From a cyanobiont of Ornithocercus magnificus (GTDB taxonomy: Bacteria; Cyanobacteriota; Cyanobacteriia; PCC-6307; Cyanobiaceae): a stretch of DNA of 64,000 nt. Shown here piece by piece: positions 31,965 to 40,640 of the stretch. Every line of letters begins with the position of its first letter. Position 1 is the first letter of the stretch. The position numbers and the translations under genes are program-made. The notes under the pieces are model-generated. The model worked only from the letters and a program-made list of their open reading frames with translations, was not told where the DNA came from and made no database searches. Location: assembly GCA_007996965.1 (NCBI GenBank), contig BIMP01000001.1:1054001-1118000 (forward strand), read 5' to 3'.

Positions 31965-32999
31965 ATGCAGTCTTACGGAAACCCCTCAGTCAGCTACGAC
32001 TGGTGGGCAGGTAATTCTGGGGTTGCTAGGCGCTCTGGTCTATTTATCGCTGCTCACGCAGCCCACGCTGGCTTAATAATGTTTTGGGCAGGAGCATTTA
32101 CACTCTTTGAAATTGCTCATTATGATCTGTCTGTCCCAATGGGCCATCAAGGCCTAATCCTGATTCCCCACCTTGCCTCACTAGGTATAGGCCTTAGTGA
32201 TGCAGGTGCAGAAATTAATTTTGAGCCTTATGTAGCTGTAGCTGCCTTCCATCTAGTTTCTTCTGCTGTGTTAGGCGCTGCTGGTGCCTGGCATATTCTC
32301 AGGGCACCGAAAGACTTAGCAGATGCCGAAGGCAGAGCCAAGAAATTTGACTTCAAATGGGATGATCCTAAGCAGCTAACCCTTATCCTTGGACATCATC
32401 TGATCTTCCTTGGCCTAGGTGTTATTGCATTTGTCGAGTGGGCGAAGCGTCATGGAATTTACGACACAGCTATAGGAGCTGTACGGAAGGTTGAACCTAA
32501 TATAGACTTAGGTATGGTTTGGGGCTACCAAACTCACTTCCTAAGCATCAACAGCCTTGAGGATGTGATGGGTGGTCATGCTGTATTATCATTTATACTG
32601 ACAATCGGGGGTGTGTGGCATATCATTTCCTCGCCTTTCGGACCATTCAAAAAGATACTCATTTACAATGGTGAATCTATCCTTTCATACTCGTTAGCAG
32701 GAATTGCTTTAATGGGTTTTGTGACGAGCATCTGGTGCGCCCAGAATACGACAATCTATCCAGTTGAATTCTATGGTGAAGGGCTAAAACTGAATTTCGG
32801 AGTCTCTCCTTACTTCAGTGATACTGTGGCTCTATCAGCTGGACAATATACAGCACGAGCCTGGTTATCCAATACTCACTTCTACTTAGCCTTCTTCTTC
32901 CTGCAAGGCCATTTCTGGCATGCTCTCCGCGGAATGGGATTTGATTTTAAGAACGTCACTAGAGCACTCGAGTCAATGGATACTGCAAAAGTTAACTGA
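31965..32999 (+). CDS. isiA: IsiA/Pcb chlorophyll-binding antenna protein
   Basis: Six-helix chlorophyll a (or a/b) binding protein of the CP43-like family, forming rings or arcs around photosystem I, typically under iron limitation. The 344 residues start SYGNPSVSYDWWAGNSGVA and include the helix SGLFIAAHAAHAGLIMFWAG, the cores ILGHHLIFLGLGVIAFVEWA and DVMGGHAVLSFILTIGG, and the final HFYLAFFFLQGHFWHALRGM, with many His ligands. No fused extra domain follows. The Pcb proteins of Prochlorococcus and IsiA of Synechococcus share this fold, so naming by eye is not exact. The adjacent oxygenase and porin genes favour an iron-stress IsiA role. A hairpin lies downstream. Confidence 0.9.
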   Translation: MQSYGNPSVSYDWWAGNSGVARRSGLFIAAHAAHAGLIMFWAGAFTLFEIAHYDLSVPMGHQGLILIPHLASLGIGLSDAGAEINFEPYVAVAAFHLVSSAVLGAAGAWHILRAPKDLADAEGRAKKFDFKWDDPKQLTLILGHHLIFLGLGVIAFVEWAKRHGIYDTAIGAVRKVEPNIDLGMVWGYQTHFLSINSLEDVMGGHAVLSFILTIGGVWHIISSPFGPFKKILIYNGESILSYSLAGIALMGFVTSIWCAQNTTIYPVEFYGEGLKLNFGVSPYFSDTVALSAGQYTARAWLSNTHFYLAFFFLQGHFWHALRGMGFDFKNVTRALESMDTAKVN

Positions 33000-33023
33000 G
33001 CATTTGAGGTCTTGAGGCTAGAA

Positions 33024-33068
33024 GCAAGCCCCTCCTGCCTGAATATTTATAAGGTGCGAGAGGCTTGC
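33024..33068 (+). terminator. Hairpin downstream of isiA
   Basis: GCAAGCCCCTC at 33024-33034 pairs with GAGAGGCTTGC at 33058-33068, ten of eleven positions, around a 23-base AT-rich loop. It begins 24 bases after the isiA stop and is followed by a weak T-rich run (CTTTAATT). It probably terminates or stabilises the isiA message. Confidence 0.5.
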
Positions 33069-33383
33069 TACTAGCTTTAATTAGGCATAGAAACCTTCTC
33101 TCGTCTCTATAGCTCAACAGCTATTTGCATATACTATACATAAATCTGCTGTCTTAAATTAGGGTTTGAGCGAGGTAACCATGTGGGCAACAAATGCTAT
33201 GATCACTTTACTTAGTCCTCCGGCTTACTAAGGTACTCTGCCAAATCACAATGCGGCTTAATAGGTACCTATTAACAGTAAGTTTTGTGCTTAGGAAGTC
33301 TAAAGTGAGCAGAGATATTATCATACACCCCCAACACTAAGCAGCTTTAGCAATAGAATGGCATTCCGTAACTTATCAACTGG
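33069..33383. other. Spacer after the isiA hairpin
   Basis: About 315 AT-rich bases with no reading frame of interest. A promoter for the next gene is expected; TATACTATACATAAAT near 33130 could contribute a -10 element, but this is a guess. Confidence 0.3.
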
Positions 33384-34154
33384 GTGAGTACTGCAGCCAC
33401 ACTAATGAACTCTAGAGGCAAGTTTCTGATCCCAACAGTGCTTCGTGAGAGACTAAATAGAGTAGAAGAAATAAATAACAAAAGCAAACTCCTGGTTATC
33501 ATATTCGGGCAGCTAGGCGATTTTGACAGTCTTGAATATGCACAGGCACTAGTCCCACGGCTTACAGATCTGGATTCTGCAGGCATTTCACTAATATGTA
33601 TTGGCATTGGCAATGAAGCTGGAGCAAACCGTTTTAGTGTTTTTACAAAGCTTCCAAGAAATAAAATCTTGGTAGACCAAACATCAGATCTGCATTTCAG
33701 ACTTGGTCTTTACCAAGGACTGCAAGCTCCAGGAAAACCTTGGCTAGGCTTCCTACTGATGTGTGCAGGTATAGGGTCTCCCGGAACTATTAGTGAGGTA
33801 TTGAGGGGTTACTTTGGTGACAGAGGTGCAAGTCAATTGTTTAATGATGACGAGACTATTGTAGCCCCGCCATTACCTAAGTTCCGCGGGAAGATGTTCA
33901 CATATGCAGGAGGAAAAGGTTTTCAAAGACCATTTGAACTTGCTACTTGGCGGCTTAGGAATATGTCAGAAGTTCTTGCAAATTGGCGCACATATGTTCC
34001 GTGTGATGATTTTATTAGCCAAAGAGGTGGTACATACCTGGTAAATGAAAGAGATGAGGTTATCTATTGTCATAAAGATCGCAATATTCTTGGTTACTCG
34101 GATACGATGCAAACACCACTTAAGTTTCTAGAACCATATCTTAATGGACAGTGA
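33384..34154 (+). CDS. Peroxiredoxin-like (AhpC/TSA_2-type) protein without the usual catalytic cysteine
   Basis: A 256-residue protein with a thioredoxin-fold core over about residues 25-140 (LLVIIFGQLGDFDSLEYAQA, ISLICIGIGN, LGLYQGLQAPGKPW) similar to the AhpC-TSA_2 family. The place where a peroxidatic CxxC or C would stand has no cysteine; the only cysteines are in CIGIG, MCAGIG, VPCDDF and YCHKD. The C-terminal part (GFQRPFELATWRLRNMSEV, WRTYVPCDDFISQRGG) is distinctive. Function is unknown; redox sensing or binding is possible but unproven. It starts with GTG (ATG alternative at 33405), downstream of isiA. Confidence 0.78.
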   Translation: MSTAATLMNSRGKFLIPTVLRERLNRVEEINNKSKLLVIIFGQLGDFDSLEYAQALVPRLTDLDSAGISLICIGIGNEAGANRFSVFTKLPRNKILVDQTSDLHFRLGLYQGLQAPGKPWLGFLLMCAGIGSPGTISEVLRGYFGDRGASQLFNDDETIVAPPLPKFRGKMFTYAGGKGFQRPFELATWRLRNMSEVLANWRTYVPCDDFISQRGGTYLVNERDEVIYCHKDRNILGYSDTMQTPLKFLEPYLNGQ

Positions 34155-34395
34155 AGTGAATACCCTGTTCAGATTATTCTAGGCCCAAATATAGACTAGA
34201 GGTATCTCAAGGTCCTCCTAAAGTCTGTAACTTAAGTCTCCATAGCTTGCCCATGATAATGGACGTGTCTATAAATAATGACTGAGTTATCTTCTTTTGC
34301 TATTCCACCCGTCAGTATGTTGACTTCTTAACTTCGGTTGAATAACAGTCTAAATTGCGTGTGTAGATTACAGGCTACCTCTTTGAGAAAGTCTT

Positions 34396-35061
34396 ATGGA
34401 TTACTTAGTTATCCCCTTACTGGATTCTAAATCTCTTCAGTATGTGCATTCGCGGCTTATTAATAATACTGTTGATTGGCACGATGGACGAATTACAGCC
34501 GGCAATCACGCTATAGATCTTAAGTCAAATGAGCAGCTCTATCCTAGCTCGCCAACAGCTAAAGATTGCGAATCGCTTATCCATAAAGTTATTCTCTCAA
34601 ACCATCTTGTCAAGAGTTATGCATTGATTCAGAGAGTTCATGGCCTTATGTTCACGCGAACTGGCTGCAATGGCGGATATGGTTGGCATGTCGACAACCC
34701 ATTCATTTCTTCAGGGCGTAGGGACCTATCTTTCACCATATTCATCAGTCCTATTGGTGATTATGAGGGAGGCAGCTTATCTTTTCAATCTTCAGGGCGC
34801 CAAGAGAGCTTCAAATTAGAGGCTGGAGAAATGATTCTTTATCCAAGCTCAATGCTACACAGCGTTAGGCCTGTTACGTGTGGTGAGCGTCTAGTTTGCG
34901 TAGGCTGGATCCAAAGCTACGTAAGGTCTGTAGAAGATCGCTTGCTACTTTTTGAGCTTGAAGCTGCTGCGCGAGGCCTTTTACTCAACCATGGCCGGTC
35001 TGACGAGCTGGACTTGATCTTTCAGGTATATTCTAACGCGGTTCGTCGTCTAGCTAGCTAA
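34396..35061 (+). CDS. PiuC-type 2-oxoglutarate/Fe(II)-dependent oxygenase
   Basis: A 221-residue PKHD-type dioxygenase of the PiuC/Fe-uptake-linked group. The iron ligands are His98 and Asp100 (WHVDNP) and His155 (SSMLHSV), and the 2-oxoglutarate-binding Arg is 165 (GERLVCVGWIQS). The C-terminal helical tail is typical of PiuC. Members are often co-regulated with iron-siderophore uptake in other bacteria, and in picocyanobacteria with iron limitation; their substrate is unknown. The ATG start begins a family-like MDYLVIPLLDSKS. It lies between the peroxiredoxin-like gene and the small secreted peptide, on the same strand, after a 241-base spacer. Confidence 0.88.
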   Translation: MDYLVIPLLDSKSLQYVHSRLINNTVDWHDGRITAGNHAIDLKSNEQLYPSSPTAKDCESLIHKVILSNHLVKSYALIQRVHGLMFTRTGCNGGYGWHVDNPFISSGRRDLSFTIFISPIGDYEGGSLSFQSSGRQESFKLEAGEMILYPSSMLHSVRPVTCGERLVCVGWIQSYVRSVEDRLLLFELEAAARGLLLNHGRSDELDLIFQVYSNAVRRLAS

Positions 35062-35147
35062 GCACCTAATGCAATCCAAGCTGTATTGTCCAGCAACTTG
35101 CCATACTTCCCAACTAAAAATAGTCTCATTCCACTGCTTATCTAAAG

Positions 35148-35378
35148 TTGTCCAAGCCTAACGCCATCACAATCTTCATGACTGCTACGTCCTTAGCAGT
35201 CAGTCCTTTGATTAACCTTCCCTGCATGGCTCAAAGTGCCGGCATCATGAAGGAATGGACTACTGACATGGATATAGATGCCGACAGTAAAACTGATCAG
35301 GATGTATCTGAGGCAATAGAAGATACTGAGGATAGTGATGTTTGTATACCCATTGGTGAAGGTGAAAATTGCTGGTAG
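35148..35378 (+). CDS. Small acidic secreted peptide, function unknown
   Basis: A 76-residue frame with a predicted signal peptide (ITIFMTATSLAVSPLINL, likely cut after MAQSA) and a very acidic mature part (DMDIDADSKTDQDVSEAIED). It ends in CIPIGEGENCW, so two cysteines bracket a six-residue loop that could form a disulfide. I do not recognise it. The start is TTG. It follows the oxygenase by 86 bases and converges with the porin gene 109 bases away, so it belongs to the iron-type cluster by position. It could be a metal-binding or lumenal peptide; this is guesswork. Confidence 0.5.
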   Translation: MSKPNAITIFMTATSLAVSPLINLPCMAQSAGIMKEWTTDMDIDADSKTDQDVSEAIEDTEDSDVCIPIGEGENCW

Positions 35379-35487
35379 GGCTTCGACTGCTATTTCATGC
35401 TGATTGTGTAACTGTCTCTTTTATGTTATAGGCTTATAAAGGAGATTATACTATAACCCTAAAATTTGAGGCTTGCTAAAGGGTCAA

Positions 35488-37047
35488 TCAGAATCTAAAT
35501 GAAGCCTTTGCAAGAACACCTACTTTGTTAGCGCCATCTACCTGAGCATTGCCCTCAGCATTGCTGATCCAAAATACTGCAGGAGTAATCTTAATATTAT
35601 CAGTAATTTGGAAGTCGTAGTAGGCTTCTATAGCGAAATTAGATTCTTTGTTTGAGCTGGCGCCTTTGATCTTAGTTGCATAGCTAGAGTATGAACCGAG
35701 ACCAATAGCTAAATTGTTACCTTCCAAGAAAGCATTTCTCCAGTTTAAGCCTGCCATCCAACCAAAAGTTCTCTCAGCCTGGCTACTGCGACTAGTACCT
35801 GCAATGCCAAAATCGATACCAGTACTGATCTGGGGGATTAAACCATTTCTCTTGGGACTCCAGTAACTACGTAAACCAATAACACTTAGAGAACGACCAA
35901 GTTTTTTGGCTGCAGGTGTGGAATAACCCATAGCAGCTTTCACATCAACTCTGCCAGTCTTCCTGTCTATATCTGCTTTCTTAAGGCCATACAACGCAAA
36001 AACGCCCCACCGACGGCTGCTATAGCCAGCTTGGTTCAGCCAGATCATATCTGTGTTTTCACCAAGCATACCTTCTTTAAATGCAGACTTAGCACCATCT
36101 CCACCATCTGCTACGTAGGTAGTAGCAGCGTTAAATCCAGACTTACCACGGCTAGAATTCTGACGCCACTGCAAACCTATACCTTGTCCAGTACTAGCAC
36201 CCATTACAGTGCCATAGCCACCCAGTTTGAATGCCTTGAGAATAGGTTTGTAACGGGTTGGAGTTTCTAGCATATAGTAGTTTTCCACTAGGCCACCTAC
36301 AGTGAACTTGAACTCACCGATCGAGCTTCTAATGGGGGAAAAATGATACCAGATCTTATCTACCTTCAGGCTATTATCACCACTCTTGGCATCAGACAAG
36401 TAGGAATCATTTTGCGTCCAAATGTTATTCATATTACCTGCCCGAAGACGGACATAGAGCATATCCTTACCAGTAAATGAAGTATCCATATTGAGGGTAT
36501 ACCTATAAGAGAAGCTGATGCTATCATCAGTGCAAGCACCACCTTGCCTATTACACTTGCCGCGGTCTTCGTAGCCAACACCACCTATAAAGAAATCGGT
36601 CTTACCTCTCAGCTTGGTAGTGGTAGAGAACCGAGTTGCTTCCAATTCACCGATGCGGGCCTCGAGACCATCAGCGCGACCACCTAGGACAGCCAATTCA
36701 GCCTCAAACTCTTTGGTTAAGCGCCTGACCCCATCAGTAACTTCACCAACGCGGTTAAGGCATGCATTTAGCAGGGCGGCAGCCTCAAAGCGAGTCATAG
36801 CTCGGTTGCCTCGGAATGCCCTATTGGGGTAACCAGCAACACAACCATATTGCTCGACCAGGCTGCTCAGAGCCTGGTAGGCCCAGTCGGTCGGGTAAAT
36901 GTCGGAAAATTGGAAGACGCTTGTAACTTGCTCGCTGGTTGCGGCGCGTTTAGAGACTTCAGGTACATTTAGTTCACTAGCCTGTGCTATAGGAGCCACT
37001 AAGCTTAAAATAGCGGGTACGAGAGACAGTCGCTGCAGAAGTTTCAT
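35488..37047 (-). CDS. SLH-domain outer-membrane porin, iron-uptake porin (OprB family)
   Basis: Outer-membrane porin of 519 residues. The signal peptide LSLVPAILSLVAPIAQASEL precedes a surface-layer-homology domain (IYPTDWAYQALSSLVEQYG, about residues 51-110) that holds the porin to the cell wall. A coiled-coil (about 110-150, AELAVLGGRADGLEARIGEL) follows, then a long beta-barrel of alternating strands ending in a C-terminal Phe (KASFRF). Cyanobacterial porins of this type take up iron and other inorganic ions. The ATG at 37047 precedes the signal peptide; the frame runs on 36 codons but without a signal-like start. Yfr1 is known to target porin mRNAs, so a link to the RNA at 25.2 kb is possible. 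Confidence 0.9.
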   Translation of the reverse strand: MKLLQRLSLVPAILSLVAPIAQASELNVPEVSKRAATSEQVTSVFQFSDIYPTDWAYQALSSLVEQYGCVAGYPNRAFRGNRAMTRFEAAALLNACLNRVGEVTDGVRRLTKEFEAELAVLGGRADGLEARIGELEATRFSTTTKLRGKTDFFIGGVGYEDRGKCNRQGGACTDDSISFSYRYTLNMDTSFTGKDMLYVRLRAGNMNNIWTQNDSYLSDAKSGDNSLKVDKIWYHFSPIRSSIGEFKFTVGGLVENYYMLETPTRYKPILKAFKLGGYGTVMGASTGQGIGLQWRQNSSRGKSGFNAATTYVADGGDGAKSAFKEGMLGENTDMIWLNQAGYSSRRWGVFALYGLKKADIDRKTGRVDVKAAMGYSTPAAKKLGRSLSVIGLRSYWSPKRNGLIPQISTGIDFGIAGTSRSSQAERTFGWMAGLNWRNAFLEGNNLAIGLGSYSSYATKIKGASSNKESNFAIEAYYDFQITDNIKITPAVFWISNAEGNAQVDGANKVGVLAKASFRF

Positions 37048-37392
37048 CAGTTTTTCACAAGAAAAGCTTGGAGGCAGATCTATACTAAGCTTTGAAATGC
37101 TACTGTACTCGGCTATTGTGAAATAAGACCTGTTAGGGTATCTAAATACTATCAATAGACAGCAGCAGAGAGGGCAGAATTACCAAAGTTAGGTTGACTT
37201 GTTATATAGCTAAGGTATCAGTGCTACGCTTTTTGCAAAGGCTCATCATGTTTCGAAGTCTGAGGTGTGCTATTAAATTACGGAAAGTCATAGGTTAAGA
37301 GGCTTGCTTTAGACCAACAGCAATTGTAGGATTATTTTAGTAGTTGTGGGATCACTTCATAGATCATCGCTAACATAATAACGGAAGTAGCA
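37048..37392. other. Divergent spacer between porin and formyl-THF cyclo-ligase
   Basis: About 345 bases that must hold the porin promoter and 5' leader, and the promoter of the divergent gene. No Fur-like palindrome, RNA gene or second frame could be supported. Confidence 0.35.
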
Positions 37393-37977
37393 GTGAGACC
37401 TACGGGAAAGACCTATCTAAGAAACAGATTTTCTCAACGCCGTAAGCAAGCACTTTCTCCTTCAACCTCATTTAACCTCTTCATGCAGGTTCACCATTAT
37501 CTTAGGGGGTGTATTGCTAATGGATTGCAAGGATGGGTAGGCATTTACTGGCCGTTGCCAGGCGAGGCAGACCTGCGCCCGCTGTGCCAAATTTCCCAGT
37601 TGCACCTAGCTTTGCCAGGAGCAACACCAAATCACATTCTACGCTATCATCCATGGGTACGAAAGAATAAGGAGTCATCATTAAAGGCCGACTTTTGTGG
37701 TATCCCTGCCCCTCTATCACAACCTTGTCTGAAACCTGAACAGATCTCTCTAGTCCTGGTCCCAGCAATAGCTTTAGACCAGCATGCAATCCGACTTGGC
37801 TATGGTGGTGGCTACTACGATAGATTGCGCAGTACTCCGCGCTGGAGTAAAGTCTTTGCCCTAGCGGTACTACCTCAAGCATGTCTGACAAGTGTTCTTC
37901 TACCAGCAGATTCTTGGGATCTTCCATTTAATGGCTGGATTACTGAGAGAGGAACTACACTGATCAACTGGCACTGA
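37393..37977 (+). CDS. 5-formyltetrahydrofolate cyclo-ligase
   Basis: MTHFS/YgfA-type enzyme that converts 5-formyl-THF to 5,10-methenyl-THF with ATP, salvaging folate. The 194-residue protein has the family's N-terminal basic patch with RNRFSQRRKQAL, the central LVPAIALDQHAIRLGYGGGYYDR and a final WITERG tail. The start is GTG. It is the first gene after the iron-type cluster and is transcribed alone. The downstream 325-base spacer has no obvious gene. Confidence 0.88.
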   Translation: MRPTGKTYLRNRFSQRRKQALSPSTSFNLFMQVHHYLRGCIANGLQGWVGIYWPLPGEADLRPLCQISQLHLALPGATPNHILRYHPWVRKNKESSLKADFCGIPAPLSQPCLKPEQISLVLVPAIALDQHAIRLGYGGGYYDRLRSTPRWSKVFALAVLPQACLTSVLLPADSWDLPFNGWITERGTTLINWH

Positions 37978-38302
37978 TGACATATCAACAAAACTCAGCA
38001 GTTTAAGAATTGATATCAGCGGAACCATTAACTAAGCTGAAATATGTCGGTAGTGCTTAACTTGCCTAGCGCTAACATCTACCGAGATTGCGTGTGTGAG
38101 CCCATCCTCAATATTTAACCCAATAATTCCGTAGGCTGTGCAACCTGGTCTGGATGGTGCTCTAGGAACTGAGATGGCTAAGTGCTAGCTATTCCAGCTC
38201 CTGTATACCTTTAGTGCTTGGGCACTGACTATGTTTGGATCTTTTTGCTGTTCTTAACCGGCTTTCGTTAGCGTGCTTGGAAGTTCAGCCCCTAACTAAA
38301 GC
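37978..38302. other. Spacer with a possible coding remnant
   Basis: On the minus strand, 38032-38190 is a 50-codon run that reads like part of a protein (PGCTAYGIIGLNIEDGLTHA), ends at a stop and lacks any start codon. Upstream of it is an in-frame stop. It may be the C-terminal end of a lost gene. The sufE promoter should lie near the right end. Confidence 0.35.
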
Positions 38303-38752
38303 ATGGCCGAGTCCCGAAATGGAGACTCTCAATACGGCAGTGATGCACTCGACCGGATAGTCGCCCGGCTACAGCGGGCGGAAAATCCGCGCCGGCGCTA
38401 TGAGTATGTACTTTGGCTATCTAAAAAGCTGCCGCCTCTAACAAGCAAGACACGTAGCACAGCTGTAAAGGTAAAGGGATGTGTCTCCCAAGTTTTGGTG
38501 GGAGGTCAGCTCTGTGGCGGCCACATGTGCTGGCAAGGTGATTCCGACGCACTTATTACTAAAGGATTGCTCGCTTTGCTAATTGAAGGCTTAGAGGGCC
38601 TTACCTCTGACGAGGTTCAGGCAGTTGATCCCTCGTTTATTACTGACACTGGCCTCAATACTAGTTTAACACCTTCACGAGCTAACGGATTTCTCAACAT
38701 TTTCCGCACAATGCAAAATATAGCAGCGCAACAGGCCGAGTTCACTTCATAG
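38303..38752 (+). CDS. sufE: Cysteine desulfuration protein SufE
   Basis: SufE accepts sulfur from the desulfurase SufS for iron-sulfur cluster assembly. The 149-residue protein has the catalytic Cys60 in VKGCVSQVLV. The conserved helices around LIEGLEGLTSDEVQAVDP and SLTPSRANGFLNIFRTM follow. The ATG start is the natural one. hom follows after 38 bases and may share its transcript. Ties to iron-sulfur supply fit the nearby iron-type cluster, but it is a general housekeeping gene. Confidence 0.92.
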   Translation: MAESRNGDSQYGSDALDRIVARLQRAENPRRRYEYVLWLSKKLPPLTSKTRSTAVKVKGCVSQVLVGGQLCGGHMCWQGDSDALITKGLLALLIEGLEGLTSDEVQAVDPSFITDTGLNTSLTPSRANGFLNIFRTMQNIAAQQAEFTS

Positions 38753-38790
38753 AGTCGTTATAAACAACGAGCTGAGCGGAACGGACGTCG

Positions 38791-40116
38791 ATGGGTACAA
38801 AGATTGGCGTGGGTCTCTTGGGGCTGGGTACGGTAGGTGCTGGCGTTGTGAAGATCCTTCGGTCTCCGCAGGGACGTCACCCACTTGTCCAAGAGCTAGA
38901 ACTGGCTCGAGTCGCAGTCCGCGATCTAGGTCGGCCTCGTCCGGTTACTATTCCCCTTGATCAGCTCACCACTGACCCAAAAGCAGTAGTAGATGATCCT
39001 GCCGTTCAAGTTGTTGTCGAGGTGATTGGTGGTATCGAGCCAGCCCGTAGCTTAATCATGCGTGCTGTAGCCGCTGGTAAGTCAGTTGTCACAGCTAATA
39101 AAGCGGTTATTGCGCGACATGGAGAAGAAATTACTGCTGCAGCTGCCACAGCAGGGGTCTATGTATTAACTGAAGCAGCTGTAGGCGGCGGAATCCCGAT
39201 TATTGAACCCTTGAAACAATTTCTTGGTGCTAACCGTATCCAGCGTGTCAGCGGAATCATCAATGCCACCACTAATTACATTCTCAGCCGTATGGCCCAG
39301 GATGAGATTGCCTACGATGCTGTTTTAGAAGAAGCTCAGGCATATGGTTATGCTGAGCTCGACCCCTCTGCTGATGTTAATGGCTTAGACGCAGCTGACA
39401 AAATCGCAATTCTTGCTGGGTTAGCCTTTGGAGGATCTATTGACCGTGCTTCAGTCTCTACAGTTGGTATCTCTAACCTCCAAAGATGCGATGTTGATTA
39501 CGCTGGGCGTCTTGGTTATAACATTAAACTTCTTAGTACTGCAGAGCGGACCGCACAGGAACCTAACCTCAACATGAAAATTTCTCAGCCTTTAGCAGTT
39601 TATGTATGTCCTACACTTATCCCCAAGAATCATTTACTTGCAGATGTTAATGGAGTTAATAATGCTATTCTTGTTGAAGGTGAACCCATCGGCCAGTTAA
39701 TGTTTCATGGCCCTGGAGCTGGCGCAGGCCCGACAGCTTCCGCTATAGTTGGAGATATACTGAACATAGCTTCTATTTGCCGGCTTCACAACAACAGACT
39801 AAGCTATTTGCCCACAGTTAGTAACTGGCAGAACTGCCATCTCGTGCAACAGGAAAAGATACAGCAGCGGAACTATATAAGGATTCAGACACATCACAAC
39901 CATGATGTTGCTGAGAGAGTAAGCAATATACTTAACAATCAAGGAGTGCCAATCCAGTCAGTTACACGGTTTGATACTGCGAATAGTAATGATGGAGATA
40001 CTGAGATCATCATCATTAGCCACAAAGTCAGTCGGCAACAGATAAGCACTGCACTTAGGTCAATCAAAGCTCTACGCGAGGTAACTTGCCTCGCAGCGCA
40101 CCTAAACTGCCTTTAG
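38791..40116 (+). CDS. hom: Homoserine dehydrogenase
   Basis: NAD(P)-dependent reductase of aspartate semialdehyde to homoserine, feeding threonine and methionine synthesis. The 441-residue protein has the Rossmann motif GLLGLGTVGAGVVKIL at about residue 8, catalytic SGIINATTNYILSRM around 150, and PSADVNGLDAADKIAILAGL around 190-210. The C-terminal ACT domain (about 350-430) for threonine feedback is present with the RIQTHHNHDVAERV start. It follows sufE. Confidence 0.95.
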   Translation: MGTKIGVGLLGLGTVGAGVVKILRSPQGRHPLVQELELARVAVRDLGRPRPVTIPLDQLTTDPKAVVDDPAVQVVVEVIGGIEPARSLIMRAVAAGKSVVTANKAVIARHGEEITAAAATAGVYVLTEAAVGGGIPIIEPLKQFLGANRIQRVSGIINATTNYILSRMAQDEIAYDAVLEEAQAYGYAELDPSADVNGLDAADKIAILAGLAFGGSIDRASVSTVGISNLQRCDVDYAGRLGYNIKLLSTAERTAQEPNLNMKISQPLAVYVCPTLIPKNHLLADVNGVNNAILVEGEPIGQLMFHGPGAGAGPTASAIVGDILNIASICRLHNNRLSYLPTVSNWQNCHLVQQEKIQQRNYIRIQTHHNHDVAERVSNILNNQGVPIQSVTRFDTANSNDGDTEIIIISHKVSRQQISTALRSIKALREVTCLAAHLNCL

Positions 40117-40640
40117 ACATATATAGTACTGTAACCCAAGCTATTGTTAATGATAAGAGTGACCATTGTTAGGTAACTTGTCGGCCACTAGTTTTTAGGT
40201 AGGATTTATAAATGTCAGAGATTTCTATCCATAAGCTATCTATAATAACATCCAGTCTTCCAATACTACTAAGCTGCAGAAGGTTATATCAGCCGAGATC
40301 ACTTTCAATAGATTATTATCTCCCTAATAAGCTAATACTTACTCAATTAGATAACTCCTATTGTATTATGCCTTGCTTGTTTGCTGGGGCTGCCTGAAGT
40401 ATATAGAAGACACACTTGCATTTTGCCAGCTTAATTGAGTTAAGCTAGATATCTGGATCTGCACTTCACTCTAGAGTGATGCCATCCGTTTGAAACAGCA
40501 TCTGAGCTTATCGGCCAAACTTACTCACTATATATAGATATCCCAGTGCTGTTAATACAGACCTCTAGCTAGTCAGTAGCCTGTAGCAGTGTGGATAACA
40601 ACTAGCAGACCGCGGATTAACACTATTACCCACGATTCTA
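40117..40640. other. Long spacer after hom
   Basis: About 524 bases with no supported gene. A plus-strand frame of 61 codons (40212-40397) exists but is compositionally chance-like. I see no RNA structure or terminator that stands out. Confidence 0.35.

Noticed and set aside
40212-40397. Plus-strand 61-codon frame after hom
   Set aside because: Hydrophobic and cysteine-scattered without a domain or ribosome site; likely chance in AT-rich DNA.
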